Assembly: GCA_963817395.1 (NCBI GenBank)
Contig: CAWFOC010000004.1
Location: 558,001-622,000, forward strand
Reading direction: 5' to 3'
Origin: CAWGYQ01 sp963817395
GTDB taxonomy: Bacteria; Acidobacteriota; Vicinamibacteria; Vicinamibacterales; CAVPJW01
Length of the DNA stretch: 64,000 bases
Made by a program: the position numbers and the translations under genes. The notes beneath the pieces are model-generated. The model did not search any database. It worked only from the letters and a program-made list of their open reading frames with translations, and was not told the origin of the DNA. Below are positions 20,316-29,891 of this stretch, piece after piece. Numbering within the stretch: the stretch's first letter is position 1; every line of letters begins with the position of its first letter.

Positions 20316-21496
20316 GCCGATACCCAGGATTCGTGGCCCTCGCGCGGTTCACCGGGCCGGGTGGATGAGGCCAGTTCCTCGTACAGGGATTCCAGCGTGC
20401 GCCTCCGTGCAGAGAATGAGAGATCGTGCTCGACGCGCGAGCGGGCCGTTCGCACGCGCTGTGCGGTACCGACGGGGTCGGCGAATGTTCGTTCGATCGC
20501 GGCCGCGAGAGCCTGCGTATTGCGTGGCGGGACCAGCAATCCATGTACACCGTCGGCCACGAGTTCATCCGTTCCGCCGACCGCAGTCGCCACGATCGGC
20601 GTTTCGAGCGCCATGGCTTCGAGCACTGCGTTCGGCGTGCCCTCGGAATCGGAAGACTGGACGAACACGTCGAAGGCGTTGTGCAGATCGGCGACGTCCA
20701 GTCGCTGACCCAGAAATGAACAGACGCCTGCGGGCAGTGTCCGGCGGGCCTGGTCCTGAAGATCCTCGAGCAGGCCTCCGGTTCCGGCGATCACCAGACG
20801 GATCGCGGGCCGCGATCGCACGAGTGTCGCGACCGCGGCGATGAGCAGATCGAACCGCTTCACGGGCAGCAGGCTGCCCACCGCTCCCACCACCAGGTGT
20901 TCGTTCGTGAAACCGAGCGAAGCCCGCACAAGACCCCGGCGCTGAGGCTCACGGCGGAACACGGTCTCGTCAATTGCGTTGAGCACTGTTCGAATTCGTT
21001 CCGGGCGCGCGCCGCTCCGGATGAGCGTGGCGCGGATCTTGCTCGACACGGCCACGAGCAGCGGAAAGGAGGCGAGCAGCCATCGATCAGCCGGGTAGTA
21101 GATGTAGCGCTCGCGGAACGTCCGGCCCGCCCAGCCGTGTACAGTGGACATCACTTTGACTGCGGACGTCCGGGCAAGAATCCATGCCAGAAAGTCGGTC
21201 TTGTAGTCGTGCGCATGCACGATCTGGATATGTCGATCCCGGATGATGCTCGTCAGCGCGGGCCACATCCGCGGATCGAAAGAGCTCCGTTCCAAAATCT
21301 CGACATAATCAACGCCCAGCTGGCGTGCTCGAGCGTCGATGGCAAAGATGTCGTCACGGTCACTTCTCATGTAGCACACGGTAATGGCGAATCGCCGGGC
21401 ATCGGCCTGCGCCGCGCCGAGAAGGATCGTCTTTTCAGGGCCGCCGCCCGTGCCACGGACAGAGCGCAGCTCGAGAATGCGAATGGGCCCCGTCAT
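20312..21496 (-). CDS. GT4-family glycosyltransferase
   Basis: 394 residues from ATG 21496 (MTGPIRILELRSVRGTGGGPEKT). The 71 codons open further upstream overlap the GT2 gene and are Arg-rich shadow sequence. GT-B features: GGGPEKTILLGA acceptor loop, VHAHDYKTDFLAW, STVHGWAG, VAVSSKIRATLI, VLNAIDETVF, VGAVGSLLPVKRFDLLI and SDSEGTPNAVLEAMALETPIVATAVGGT (retaining GT4 E-x7-E motif). The start overlaps the stop of the GT2 gene (ATGA). Confidence 0.92.
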   Translation of the reverse strand: MTGPIRILELRSVRGTGGGPEKTILLGAAQADARRFAITVCYMRSDRDDIFAIDARARQLGVDYVEILERSSFDPRMWPALTSIIRDRHIQIVHAHDYKTDFLAWILARTSAVKVMSTVHGWAGRTFRERYIYYPADRWLLASFPLLVAVSSKIRATLIRSGARPERIRTVLNAIDETVFRREPQRRGLVRASLGFTNEHLVVGAVGSLLPVKRFDLLIAAVATLVRSRPAIRLVIAGTGGLLEDLQDQARRTLPAGVCSFLGQRLDVADLHNAFDVFVQSSDSEGTPNAVLEAMALETPIVATAVGGTDELVADGVHGLLVPPRNTQALAAAIERTFADPVGTAQRVRTARSRVEHDLSFSARRRTLESLYEELASSTRPGEPREGHESWVSA

Positions 21497-22503
21497 CTCG
21501 CGACCGCACGCGGGACGGCGGCCGTCGCGTGGCGGCGATGCGGCATCCTGACGACGAGCGCCGCCGCGCGAGCCAGGTCGTATGTGCCGGCCACGGCGAG
21601 AGCCTGCAGCAGATCCGCGGCGGCAAACGACCGGCGGTGAGCCAGGATCCTGAGCGCGCGCAGCGCGGCGAGCACGACGAACGCCGATGCGGCCAGGACA
21701 GCGGGCCACCAGCCGATGACTCGCGCGGCAGCCACGCCGACGATGGTGCCAGCGACAAGCCCCAGATCGACGATCGGAATGACGATGCTCGGCAGCTCAC
21801 GCGCGGATACTGGCCCGCGAACGCTCACACGCAGGTTGTCACGGCCGCGCCACAGCTCGCCGACGAACAGGGCTCTGAGCGTTTCCGGATCGCCAAAGTG
21901 CGTATTTTCCATGCGATCGTCGGCGACGATGCGCCCGCCAGAGTCGCGCAGGCGCCGACAGAAGTCGACGTCCTCGCAGGTTTCGAGGCGTACGTCGAAG
22001 CCGCCGAGCTCGTGGAACGTCTTCGCGGGCACCGCCAGGTTTCCGCTGCCCAGCCAGTCGACATCGCGTCTGCCCGGTTGATGCAGGCGCATCCCGTCGT
22101 ACATGCGCTGAACCCAGGTGCCATCCGCTGGGGCGTGACAGGGCGCACCGGCGGCTAGAACCCCGTCGCCATCGAGCGCGTCGACGGCTGTGTCGATCCA
22201 CATCCGTCCGATCTCGTGATCGGCGTCCACGAATGCCAGAATCTGACCTCGAGCGATCTTGGCGCCCGCATTCCGCAGTTCTGCCACACGGGCAGCCGGG
22301 TCGACCAGTGTCACGGCACCTGCGGCCCGCGCGACGGCGACGGAGTCGTCAGTGGAGCCGTTGTCGATGACCACGGTTTCGACCAGCTCGGTCGGGTAGG
22401 TGTTATGCCGGATCGATGCGAGACACCGCTCCAGTCTGCGGGCATCGTTTCTGACCGGAATCACGAACGAGACAGTCGGGTGCGCACGCTGGCCTGCAGT
22501 CAC
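21493..22503 (-). CDS. GT2-family glycosyltransferase with C-terminal membrane segments
   Basis: 336-residue inverting glycosyltransferase. The GT-A domain has VSFVIPVRNDARRLERCL, VVIDNGSTDDSV, the DxD-type FVDADHEIG, WLGSGNLAVP and FDVRLETCEDVDFCRRLRDSGG. About 90 C-terminal residues contain two hydrophobic helices (IVIPIVDLGLVAGTIVGVAAARVI; WWPAVLAASAFVVLAALRAL). It overlaps both neighbours by 3-4 bases, so it is translationally coupled. It presumably adds a sugar to the lipid-linked repeat. Confidence 0.92.
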   Translation of the reverse strand: MTAGQRAHPTVSFVIPVRNDARRLERCLASIRHNTYPTELVETVVIDNGSTDDSVAVARAAGAVTLVDPAARVAELRNAGAKIARGQILAFVDADHEIGRMWIDTAVDALDGDGVLAAGAPCHAPADGTWVQRMYDGMRLHQPGRRDVDWLGSGNLAVPAKTFHELGGFDVRLETCEDVDFCRRLRDSGGRIVADDRMENTHFGDPETLRALFVGELWRGRDNLRVSVRGPVSARELPSIVIPIVDLGLVAGTIVGVAAARVIGWWPAVLAASAFVVLAALRALRILAHRRSFAAADLLQALAVAGTYDLARAAALVVRMPHRRHATAAVPRAVAR

Positions 22504-23761
22504 GGATTGCGGCTCGGCTGAAGCTCGAACGCGCCTGCGTCGGACGTATCTGGGTCGCGCGGGCTCTTGTCGAAGTCGTCGACAATGTCGGCCAGCGGCA
22601 CGCCGGCGTTAACGGCCGGAACGGTCGGTCCCGCGAGATGCAGATCGGCCGCCGCCGCATCGACGAACCACGGGCGAGCGGCTGTGGCGAGATTGCCATG
22701 CTGGTCGGCCTGGCCGCCGTCGCGCAGGGTGATGGCCCGGTTCGTCAGGTTGTTCCGGACTTTGACGCTCGTCAGCGGGAACCGAATGCTGATGGACCAG
22801 GGAAGCTGGCCTTCGACCAAAACGGTGTTGTGGTCGATCGAGAGGTCGCGTGCGGCGTTCGCCTCAATCCCCTCGTCGCCCCAGGAGTTGAGGTTCCAGA
22901 CGACGTTGTTGAGGATTCGACCGCCCTGATGATCGAAGTATCGTTCGCCGTCGCGCGCAGTACCGTTCACCGGGCCCAGACCGAATGCGATTCCCCGGAA
23001 AGAATCGACAATCAGATTGCGCTCGACGATGGTGTTCTGGGAATTGGCCCAGAAGAGCACCGCGGGGCCGGCGTTGCGGCGATTCTGGGGTCCGCGAATC
23101 CTCGAAAACCTATTGTCGCGAACGATCCATCCTCGGCCAGAGAGGATGTCGATGCCGTTCGTATAGTCCCCCGGGGCGTGATCGGTGTATCGATCAACGA
23201 ACACGCCAGCAACCCATCGTCCGGTCCTCGCCCGTCGGAGCCGACGCTGCCCTTGATGAGCTGCTGTCCCGTGTTGACCACTCGGATGTTCTGCAGCACG
23301 ACATTCGAGGCTCCGCGCTCGCCACGAACCTGCACGCCGTGAAAGCGCACGTACCCAACCGTCAGGTCGGCCAGCGTGACGTGGCTCGCACTGATCGACA
23401 GGGCGACGCCCACGTTCGGTTCCTGCATTCCGTCGCCGCGCACGATCACCTTGCCGCGATCACCGCTTCGGCCACGAATCACGACGCGCTCCGTCGAGAT
23501 GTCCAGCATGCGATCGAGGCGATATTCTCCCTCTTCCAGCAGAATCGTGGTCCCTGGTTTCGCGTCTGCCACCAGCCTGCGAAGTTCGTCCATGTTCCTG
23601 GCCGTGCGAGTGATCGACGTCTGGGGCGGCGTCCACCCGCAACGTGGATCTGTCGCCGGACTCTGCGGGCCACCGGACGTCGAGGTACCGTGCGCGGCAA
23701 CGATAGTTGCAAGCGCGGCGACGAACGAAAAGCCGAGGCGCGATCCGCGGCTACGGTGCAT
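22500..23761 (-). CDS. secreted right-handed beta-helix (pectate-lyase-fold) protein, one frame break
   Basis: About 420 residues. The signal peptide starts at ATG 23761 (MHRSRGSRLGFSFVAALATIVAAHG). A parallel beta-helix follows with stacked repeats: VVIRGRSGDRGKVIVRG, VTLADLTVGYVRFHGVQVRG, NVVLQNIRVVNTG, WIVRDNRFSRIRG, TIVERNLIVDSFRGIAFG, LSIDHNTVLVEG and VKVRNNLTNRAI. A single-base break near 23205 joins GPDDGLLAG to VFVDRYTDHAPGDYTNGID. The C-terminus reads DTSDAGAFELQPSRNP, a common ending of such helix proteins. It could be a lyase, epimerase or hydrolase; no catalytic residues can be assigned. TAATG overlap with the gene upstream. Confidence 0.8.
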
Positions 23762-25587
23762 TACAGGTTCTCCCTTTGCCAAAGCTCGATCACGAGGAGC
23801 CCTTCGAGCAGGTAGACGCGATCGGCGCGGCCCTCGCGAGTTTCTGCGACGAGTCGTTTCAGGGCATCCTCACGGAAGACTCCCCGTGACAGAGTGCGTT
23901 CATCGAGCAACACCGCCTCGACCGATTCGAGCAAGCTGCGACGCATCCACCGCTCGAAGCTATGGTAGTGCCGATAACCGTAGACATTCAGCCGCTTCAG
24001 CACGGTGTTGAGCTTGTCGTGGAGCACCTCAGCGGTAGGACCCGCTCCGGCCGGTGCGCCGGTGTTCGAATTGCGCACACGCAGCAGCCGTGGGTTCCCG
24101 TCGCGGATGATCGCCTGGTGGATGTCGCACTTGTCCCGCCAGCGGGCCGGCGCGCGAAAAAGAGCCGCGAGAAAATCGGTGTCCGTGAACGGCAGCCGGA
24201 CCTCGACGGCGTGCCGGAAGAGCTCCAGCGAGGGAACGGTAAGGCGCCGGTGCTGCTCCATCAGATAGAGATACGTGCACAAATCCGGCGGCGACAGATC
24301 GACCTGATCGAGGCTCTCTTCCAGTGACCGACGAGGTTGGCCTTCAACAGGCTCGTACCATTGCGGCATGAGCAGATCGCGCAACGTGACGTCGCGGCTG
24401 ACGTAACTGGCCCGGTGGAGCAGATAGGCGATCAGCTGGGACTTGTCGCGCATCGCGTAGATCTGCGCATCGGTTTGAAACGGCCACGCCAGGCTGGCCT
24501 TGGCGAGCTCGCCCCCGTGGCCGCGGAGCAGCACACTGCACTCGGCCGCCCGGACCGCCTCAAGGGCGAGGATCTCGGTGAGCCCGTGACTCAGGTACAT
24601 CCCGTCAGTGAGCGACACCATGCGCTCGAAATTCGACTGAAAGTTGATCAGATATGTGCCGTTCAACTCGCTGAACGTATTGCGGACACCCGAGATGCGC
24701 GCGAGCTCGATGGCGATCACTTCATCCGCACAGCCCTTGACGCCCAACGTAAAAGTGGAGAGATCGTGATTCGCCATGGCGAGCACGGCACGGCTGTCGA
24801 GGCCGCCCGACAGTGACAGGCCGAATCGATGGTCGCCCGACAAGGCCCGCCTCACCGCGCTCTGGAAGGCGTCCGTGAGCTCTTCGATATACGCCTGGTG
24901 ACTGCCGGTCCATGACGTGAACAGATCGGCCACGTGGAAATACTGGTCGACTACGCACCGGCCGTCGTTCCACGAATAGGTGAGCGTCGACCCTGGTGGC
25001 AGCAGCTGAACGCCCGCGGCGGGCGTCTTGGCGCCAAAGATGACGCCGAACGTCAGAAAATCTGCAATTGCGCGGGGATCGAGCGCCCTCGGCACCAGCG
25101 GATCCCGCAGCGCCGACTTCAACGCTGAAGAGAATGTGAAACGTTCGGCCCCGTGGTACCAGTACAGCGGATACGACCCGATTGGATCGCTCACCAGTAT
25201 GAGACGACGGAGACCCTCATCGAGGATGACCAGGCAGTAGGCACCCCTCAGCTGTGAGAGACCCTGGACGTCGTGTCGTTCATACAGGCGGCGGATGATG
25301 TTCGCGGGAGCGTTCGACCCGGCATGTGGGTCCTCGCGCAGGGACGACTGCAATTCGGACGCGTTGGACAGGTCGCCGTGAAAAAGGACTTGAATCGGAC
25401 GCCCATCCAACTGAGCATCCGGTTCGAGCACGCCGAGGTGCGCACGGCCGAGACCCCAGTGTCCTTCGGGATCGACAGCAGACTCGCGCGCCAGCCCGCC
25501 GTCGCCGTGAAGCGGCTCCAACAGCGTTCGGATGAGCGCGCCGGCGCCAGTCGTTGCGTGTTGAACGAAACCAGCAAGTCCTGGCAC
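23761..25587 (-). CDS. asparagine-synthase-like protein lacking the glutaminase cysteine
   Basis: 608 residues with the class-II glutamine amidotransferase fold (1-200) and an ATP-pyrophosphatase domain with the PP-loop LSLSGGLDSRAVLA (about 255). The N-terminus reads MPGLAGFV, where active enzymes have MCGIAGF, so the nucleophile Cys2 is replaced by Pro and glutamine hydrolysis should not occur. It may use free ammonia or have another role. Start GTG 25587, one base after the ligase stop. A second, Cys-containing paralog lies at 31068-32996. Confidence 0.85.
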   Translation of the reverse strand: MPGLAGFVQHATTGAGALIRTLLEPLHGDGGLARESAVDPEGHWGLGRAHLGVLEPDAQLDGRPIQVLFHGDLSNASELQSSLREDPHAGSNAPANIIRRLYERHDVQGLSQLRGAYCLVILDEGLRRLILVSDPIGSYPLYWYHGAERFTFSSALKSALRDPLVPRALDPRAIADFLTFGVIFGAKTPAAGVQLLPPGSTLTYSWNDGRCVVDQYFHVADLFTSWTGSHQAYIEELTDAFQSAVRRALSGDHRFGLSLSGGLDSRAVLAMANHDLSTFTLGVKGCADEVIAIELARISGVRNTFSELNGTYLINFQSNFERMVSLTDGMYLSHGLTEILALEAVRAAECSVLLRGHGGELAKASLAWPFQTDAQIYAMRDKSQLIAYLLHRASYVSRDVTLRDLLMPQWYEPVEGQPRRSLEESLDQVDLSPPDLCTYLYLMEQHRRLTVPSLELFRHAVEVRLPFTDTDFLAALFRAPARWRDKCDIHQAIIRDGNPRLLRVRNSNTGAPAGAGPTAEVLHDKLNTVLKRLNVYGYRHYHSFERWMRRSLLESVEAVLLDERTLSRGVFREDALKRLVAETREGRADRVYLLEGLLVIELWQRENL

Positions 25588-25588
25588 G

Positions 25589-26965
25589 TTACTTCTCGGC
25601 CGGGTGCCAGGCTGGTGGAGCCATCGGGCGCGGCGTGGGCTTGGGTGCCCACACCGGGACCCCTTTGAAGGCCGGGACCGGTTTCGGAGTCTCGGCCGCA
25701 GGGGTCGAAACCGTCGCCCTCTCCATGGTGGTCACGGCAATCGAATGAAGCGCCATCGTCAGCGCAATGACATGCCAAACAATTTCGGTGTACTGAAAAA
25801 TCACGAAGCTTCCTCCCACCATGAAGATGACCAGGCTCGCTTCGAGGGCCGACGCGTAGAATCCCAATTCGTTGATCGCTGGTGTCTTCGCCGCCAGCTT
25901 CCGAACCTTGCGGCACGTGAACAGAGCTGCTCCGACGTTCGCCGCGAACAAGATCAATCCTGGATATCCGCACTCGGCCAGTACCGCAAATATCGAGCTG
26001 TGGACCGATCGGTTGTGGCCGTACTCGCCGCCAGAAAAATCGTACTGGTCGTAGGCGTTGTTGAAGGCGAGGTGGCCCACACCCGTGAACGGTCGGTCGT
26101 TTGCCATCTCGACTGCGACCGCCCAGAAATGCAAGCGACCTTGCGCCGACGCATCCCGCTCCTCGGAGCTCGCGCCGATGGTGAGCATGCGATCCCAAAA
26201 CGCGTCCGGGAGCACCGGTGCAATGAGGGCGCCCACGAAGCACATCGCCAGAAGGGAGCGAAGCTTCCAGCGCGACCGAAACCAGTGCACGGTGCCGAAC
26301 GCCATGAGCGCGAGGAAGCCTCCACGCGAATACGTGACAATCGCTCGATACAACACGCCGACCGCGACGAACCGGTGTAGGTAGCGCTCCCACCGCTTCT
26401 GGGCGGTGTTAGCGAGCGACAGGGTGATTGGCACGATCATCAGCGTGCCAATGGCGGCACCGTTGTTGTCTCCGATCGACGGCAGCATGTTGAAATTCTG
26501 GCCACCGGGATTGAGAACGAGCTGTACCCACCCTTGCTTGGTGGCCTCGAAGCCGAGAGAGAACGTGATAACCAGAAGAACCGTCCGCAAGCGCCAGACG
26601 TCGGTGACCAGCGTGGCGATGGCGTAGCTGACAAGCGTGGATTTGAGGAAGTCCACCCAGAATGGATAGGAGAACTCTGCATGCGGCGAAACGGCGAGCG
26701 ACAGCGCGCTTTGCGCCAGGAAGAGGCCCATCAGGAGGATGCGCCAGTCGAACCGGAACCGCTCGCGGCTGAACACCAGCAATCCGACGAGTACGAACCC
26801 AGACACGAGCGAGAGGCGCAGGCTTGAGATGAGGTTGCTCCAGACCCACGTTTCCGGGCGGAAGTAGGCGATCCAGAGGTACCAGAGCAGGGCATAGAAC
26901 GGCCCGCGGAAGGCGGCGAGCCCTCCCATGGTGGCGATGATCAGAACGAACAACGTTCGCAGCAC
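25589..26965 (-). CDS. O-antigen-ligase-like membrane protein, XrtA-associated
   Basis: 458-residue polytopic protein (about 10-12 helices) from GTG 26965 (VLRTLFVLIIATMGGLAAF), preceded by AAGAGAAAAGAAG. Resembles the putative O-glycosylation ligase found with exosortase A (TIGR03097-like): YALLWYLWIAYFRPETWVW near the N-terminus, IGDNNGAAIGTLMIVPI, AIVTYSRGGFLALMAFG and the periplasmic-loop GVGHLAFNNAYDQY...HNRSVHSSIFAVLAECGYPG with candidate catalytic His. It would transfer or polymerise glycan at the periplasmic face. The C-terminal 40 residues are Pro-rich. Confidence 0.88.
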   Translation of the reverse strand: MLRTLFVLIIATMGGLAAFRGPFYALLWYLWIAYFRPETWVWSNLISSLRLSLVSGFVLVGLLVFSRERFRFDWRILLMGLFLAQSALSLAVSPHAEFSYPFWVDFLKSTLVSYAIATLVTDVWRLRTVLLVITFSLGFEATKQGWVQLVLNPGGQNFNMLPSIGDNNGAAIGTLMIVPITLSLANTAQKRWERYLHRFVAVGVLYRAIVTYSRGGFLALMAFGTVHWFRSRWKLRSLLAMCFVGALIAPVLPDAFWDRMLTIGASSEERDASAQGRLHFWAVAVEMANDRPFTGVGHLAFNNAYDQYDFSGGEYGHNRSVHSSIFAVLAECGYPGLILFAANVGAALFTCRKVRKLAAKTPAINELGFYASALEASLVIFMVGGSFVIFQYTEIVWHVIALTMALHSIAVTTMERATVSTPAAETPKPVPAFKGVPVWAPKPTPRPMAPPAWHPAEK

Positions 26966-27002
26966 GTGCTTCTTTTCTCTTAGATCCCGTGTACCGGCAT
27001 TC

Positions 27003-28454
27003 TCAACCCAGCGATTGTAGCAGCGCCGCAACTCGCGAGAAGTCCGTGAACGCCAGTTGCCTGATCCAGATGGCGGCCAACACCAGAACGCCGGCGACGG
27101 GAACACCAATCATTCGAAAGTCGCCACCGAGCCGTCGCCAGCTTCGGTCGACCCATGCTGATCCCGCATACAGCAGCAGAATCGGCACGAGCGGCAGGTG
27201 GTACCGCGAGTGGCCGAATGCCAACACATGCAATGCGCAGACGAAGAGGACGATCAGAAGCAGCAGCCGGTGAATTCGCACATCCGCAGGTCGAGCCAGA
27301 CACAAGCCAAAGACAGCGGCGCTCATCATCAACGGATAGACGATGCCGATGGCGACCACCGCGAAGACCGCAATCACTTTCGGTGGCCGAAAGATCCCCT
27401 GCTGGAGGCCGGCCGCGTATTCGCGTTCGAGTCCCCAGAAGTCGGCGAACTTAATTGCTGAGCGGCGAAGGGTAATGAGCGGGTGGTGCCACATGTACGA
27501 CAATGCCATACCCTGAGCCCATTTATCCTTCTCGCCTTCAGTGAAAGTGACGCCCGGATGCGCCTCACGAAGGGCCGATGCCCAGTTTTGAGACCCTTCG
27601 AGCGATACGGCATCCCACATCCGATCGTCGGGGGTATGCTCGTAGTTGCCCGTGCGAAGGTTCGAGCCGCCCATCGTGTCGACTATCGTCAGAACCTTCT
27701 GCAGTCTGGTGTTGCGGATCGCCCATGGCGCGACGACGGCAACGTAGCCGATCAGCAGGAATCCAACCGTGGCCAGCCGGGCCATGCGGGTACCGGTAAG
27801 CGACAGGTAGGTCCACGGCGCCAGAAGGATCGGAAAGGGCCAGAGAACGCTGCGCGTCAGGGCTGCCAGGGCGAGCGCGCCGCCGGTCGCCAGTGCGACG
27901 AGGGTGCGGGGACGGCGGAGCAACGCGATATATCCATGGATGAAGACGAGGAGAAGAAACGTAAAGAGTGTTTCCGTGAGCAGCAGGTAGTTCCCGATCA
28001 ACAGCGACGGATAGAAACACAGCCCGGCCGCCGCCAGGACGGCCGCTCTTCGGTCCAGGAGCTGTGTCCCAATGCGGTAGAGCAGCACGACGCTCGCCAG
28101 GCTGAGAGCGATTTGAGCGGCGCGAACGAGCTGTAGGCTTTCCTGACCCGCAAGCCGCCAAAGTCCCGCAATGAACGCCGGATAAAGAGGGGGTCGCATG
28201 GACGTCGGTTGGCCCGGGGTCATAGCAAAAACGCCGGAATGCGTCAGGTTTCCCGCCAGCGCCGCGTAATGCTGTTCGTCCACAATATGCAGCTGGAGAT
28301 CGGCCGTGCCGACGAGGATCACGAGGCGAAGGACCGCTCCGGCCGCCAGGATCCAGATGAGCGCTCTGTCGACGCGCCGAGGGTGTGTCGAATCCGATCT
28401 CGACGAGACGCTGGTCGCGGGCACGGGGGCTCTTTCGAGCAAGAAGCTAGCCAC
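27003..28454 (-). CDS. GT39/ArnT-like polytopic glycosyltransferase
   Basis: 483 residues from GTG 28454; an in-frame upstream start at 28532 is possible but adds a polar leader. The PMT_2/GT39 topology shows an early helix (ALIWILAAGAVLRLVILVG), a periplasmic loop with DEQHYAALAGNL (acidic catalytic-type Asp-Glu), SMRPPLYPAFIAGLWRLAG, then about ten more helices and a GHSRYHLPLVPILLLYAG segment. It would use a polyprenyl-phosphate sugar to modify glycan or protein outside the membrane. It is the first gene of the minus operon; the 227-base gap to the next + gene must hold divergent promoters. Confidence 0.85.
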   Translation of the reverse strand: MASFLLERAPVPATSVSSRSDSTHPRRVDRALIWILAAGAVLRLVILVGTADLQLHIVDEQHYAALAGNLTHSGVFAMTPGQPTSMRPPLYPAFIAGLWRLAGQESLQLVRAAQIALSLASVVLLYRIGTQLLDRRAAVLAAAGLCFYPSLLIGNYLLLTETLFTFLLLVFIHGYIALLRRPRTLVALATGGALALAALTRSVLWPFPILLAPWTYLSLTGTRMARLATVGFLLIGYVAVVAPWAIRNTRLQKVLTIVDTMGGSNLRTGNYEHTPDDRMWDAVSLEGSQNWASALREAHPGVTFTEGEKDKWAQGMALSYMWHHPLITLRRSAIKFADFWGLEREYAAGLQQGIFRPPKVIAVFAVVAIGIVYPLMMSAAVFGLCLARPADVRIHRLLLLIVLFVCALHVLAFGHSRYHLPLVPILLLYAGSAWVDRSWRRLGGDFRMIGVPVAGVLVLAAIWIRQLAFTDFSRVAALLQSLG

Positions 28455-28659
28455 TCGAAGGCCGCTTTCAATCCTATATCTCTTTCGATTACAGTTGTTT
28501 AAGGAAATCAGGTGAACCAAGGGGTGAGACAAGAACCCATTCTGAGAAGAATTTCAGCCCGTCCGTGCCATAAAGTCAACCCTTTCGGCGACATGCCACC
28601 GGCCTGCGCGCCTGCTCTGAAGGGCCGGCTGCCGGCAGCTCCCATGAATTCCCTGTGCC

Positions 28660-28675
28660 TGGCACACTATTGGCG
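28660..28675 (+). promoter_or_regulatory. candidate sigma-54-like promoter before GT4 gene
   Basis: TGGCACACTATTGGCG: a perfect TGGCAC -24 box and GC at 28673-28674 with 10-base spacing, but the -12 box is TGGC rather than TTGC (9 of 12 by hand count). It lies too close to the GTG at 28682 for that start to be used. If real, translation would begin at ATG 28715 or 28718. Confidence 0.35.
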
Positions 28676-28681
28676 TGAGAC

Positions 28682-29891
28682 GTGGTCGTGACTATCAATC
28701 ACCTCGTCGTGCAGATGATGGCCGACCAGGCCTCGTCTGCCGAGGGTGGTGCCCTCCTGGTCGTCAGCGAGATATTCCCGCCAGCCATCGGTGGCAGCGG
28801 CGAGTTGCTCGACAACATCTACGGCCGGCTCCCGAATCAGCGGGTCGTGGTTCTCGCTCACGGCGATGTCGATGGCGAGGAGCGTCGCGGAGCGCTGCAG
28901 ATCCTCCGCCGGAGCGTGGCCACCGATGCCTGGGGCGCACTGTCTGTCCAGGGTCTGGTGCACTACGGGGCGCTGGCCAGATTGATCCGACGTGTCGACG
29001 CCAGTCTCGTCCACTGCGGCCGGGTGTTGCCTGAAGGTCTGGCTGCTCTCGTGGCTTCGTCGTGGGGTGGTTCACCCTATCTCTGTTGGGCGCACGGCGA
29101 GGAGGTGCGCTACACCTCCGTATCGCGGGAATTTCGGATTCTGACGCGCTGGGTGTATCGACAAGCTGCGGCCGTTGTCGCCAACAGCCGCAACACTGCC
29201 GGCATGATCGAACAGCTCGGAATCCCGAAGCACAAGATCGAGATAGTCCTTCCCGGTGTCGACGCCGCCCGGTTCCGTCCCGACATTCCATGCCAAGAGC
29301 TTCGACAGAGGCTGGCGCCCAACGGTGAGCTGGTAATCCTCTCGGTGGGTCGTCTGGAACGCCGCAAAGGTCACGATCTCGTGCTTCGCGCGCTGAAGTC
29401 CTCAATTCTTCGGGGTCTGTCGCTTCGCTACGTGATCGTGGGCGATGGTCGCGAGCGGCAACCGCTACAGGCCATGGTCAGCGAAGCAGGTCTGGGCGAT
29501 GTCGTGCGCTTCGATGGAGAAGTGCCATCTTCGGGGCTTCCGTCGTACTACGCGGCAGCCGACCTGTTCCTGATGCCGAATCGTGTCGACGGCGTCGATG
29601 TGGAAGGCTTCGGCATTGTCTTCCTCGAAGCTGCGGCCGCCGGGCGACCCACCATCGGTGGAAGTAGCGGCGGCGTGAGCGAAGCGGTGGAAGACGGTGT
29701 CACAGGGCTGCTCGTGAGCGGAACGGACGCGGAGGAGCTTGCACAGGGCGATTCATCGTCTCGCGACCTCGCCCGAGTTACGCCACAAGATGGGCACTGC
29801 CGGTCGTGAACGGGTACTCAAAGGGTTCACGTGGGAACGCGCGGCACTCCAGGTTGAACGCTTACACCAACGACTGACGACGGGACAGTGA
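28682..29891 (+). CDS. GT4-family glycosyltransferase (frame break near end)
   Basis: About 400 residues. Starts at GTG 28682 or, more likely, ATG 28715/28718 (MADQASSAEGG). GT-B motifs: VSEIFPPAIGGSGELLDNI (acceptor loop), WAHGEEVRYTS, VVANSRNTAGMI, VLPGVDAARF, ILSVGRLERRKGHDLVL, YAAADLFLMPNRVDG and EGFGIVFLEAAAAGRPTIGGSSGG. As written it stops at 29809. A shift near 29745 gives AIHRLATSPELRHKMGTAGRERVLKGFTWERAALQVERLHQRLTTGQ with a stop at 29891 that overlaps the next GTG, the normal GT4 ending. Confidence 0.88.

Noticed and set aside
21497..21709. 71-residue N-terminal extension of the GT4 gene
   Set aside because: Arg-rich, overlaps the GT2 gene; ATG at 21496 starts the conserved domain with an ATGA overlap.
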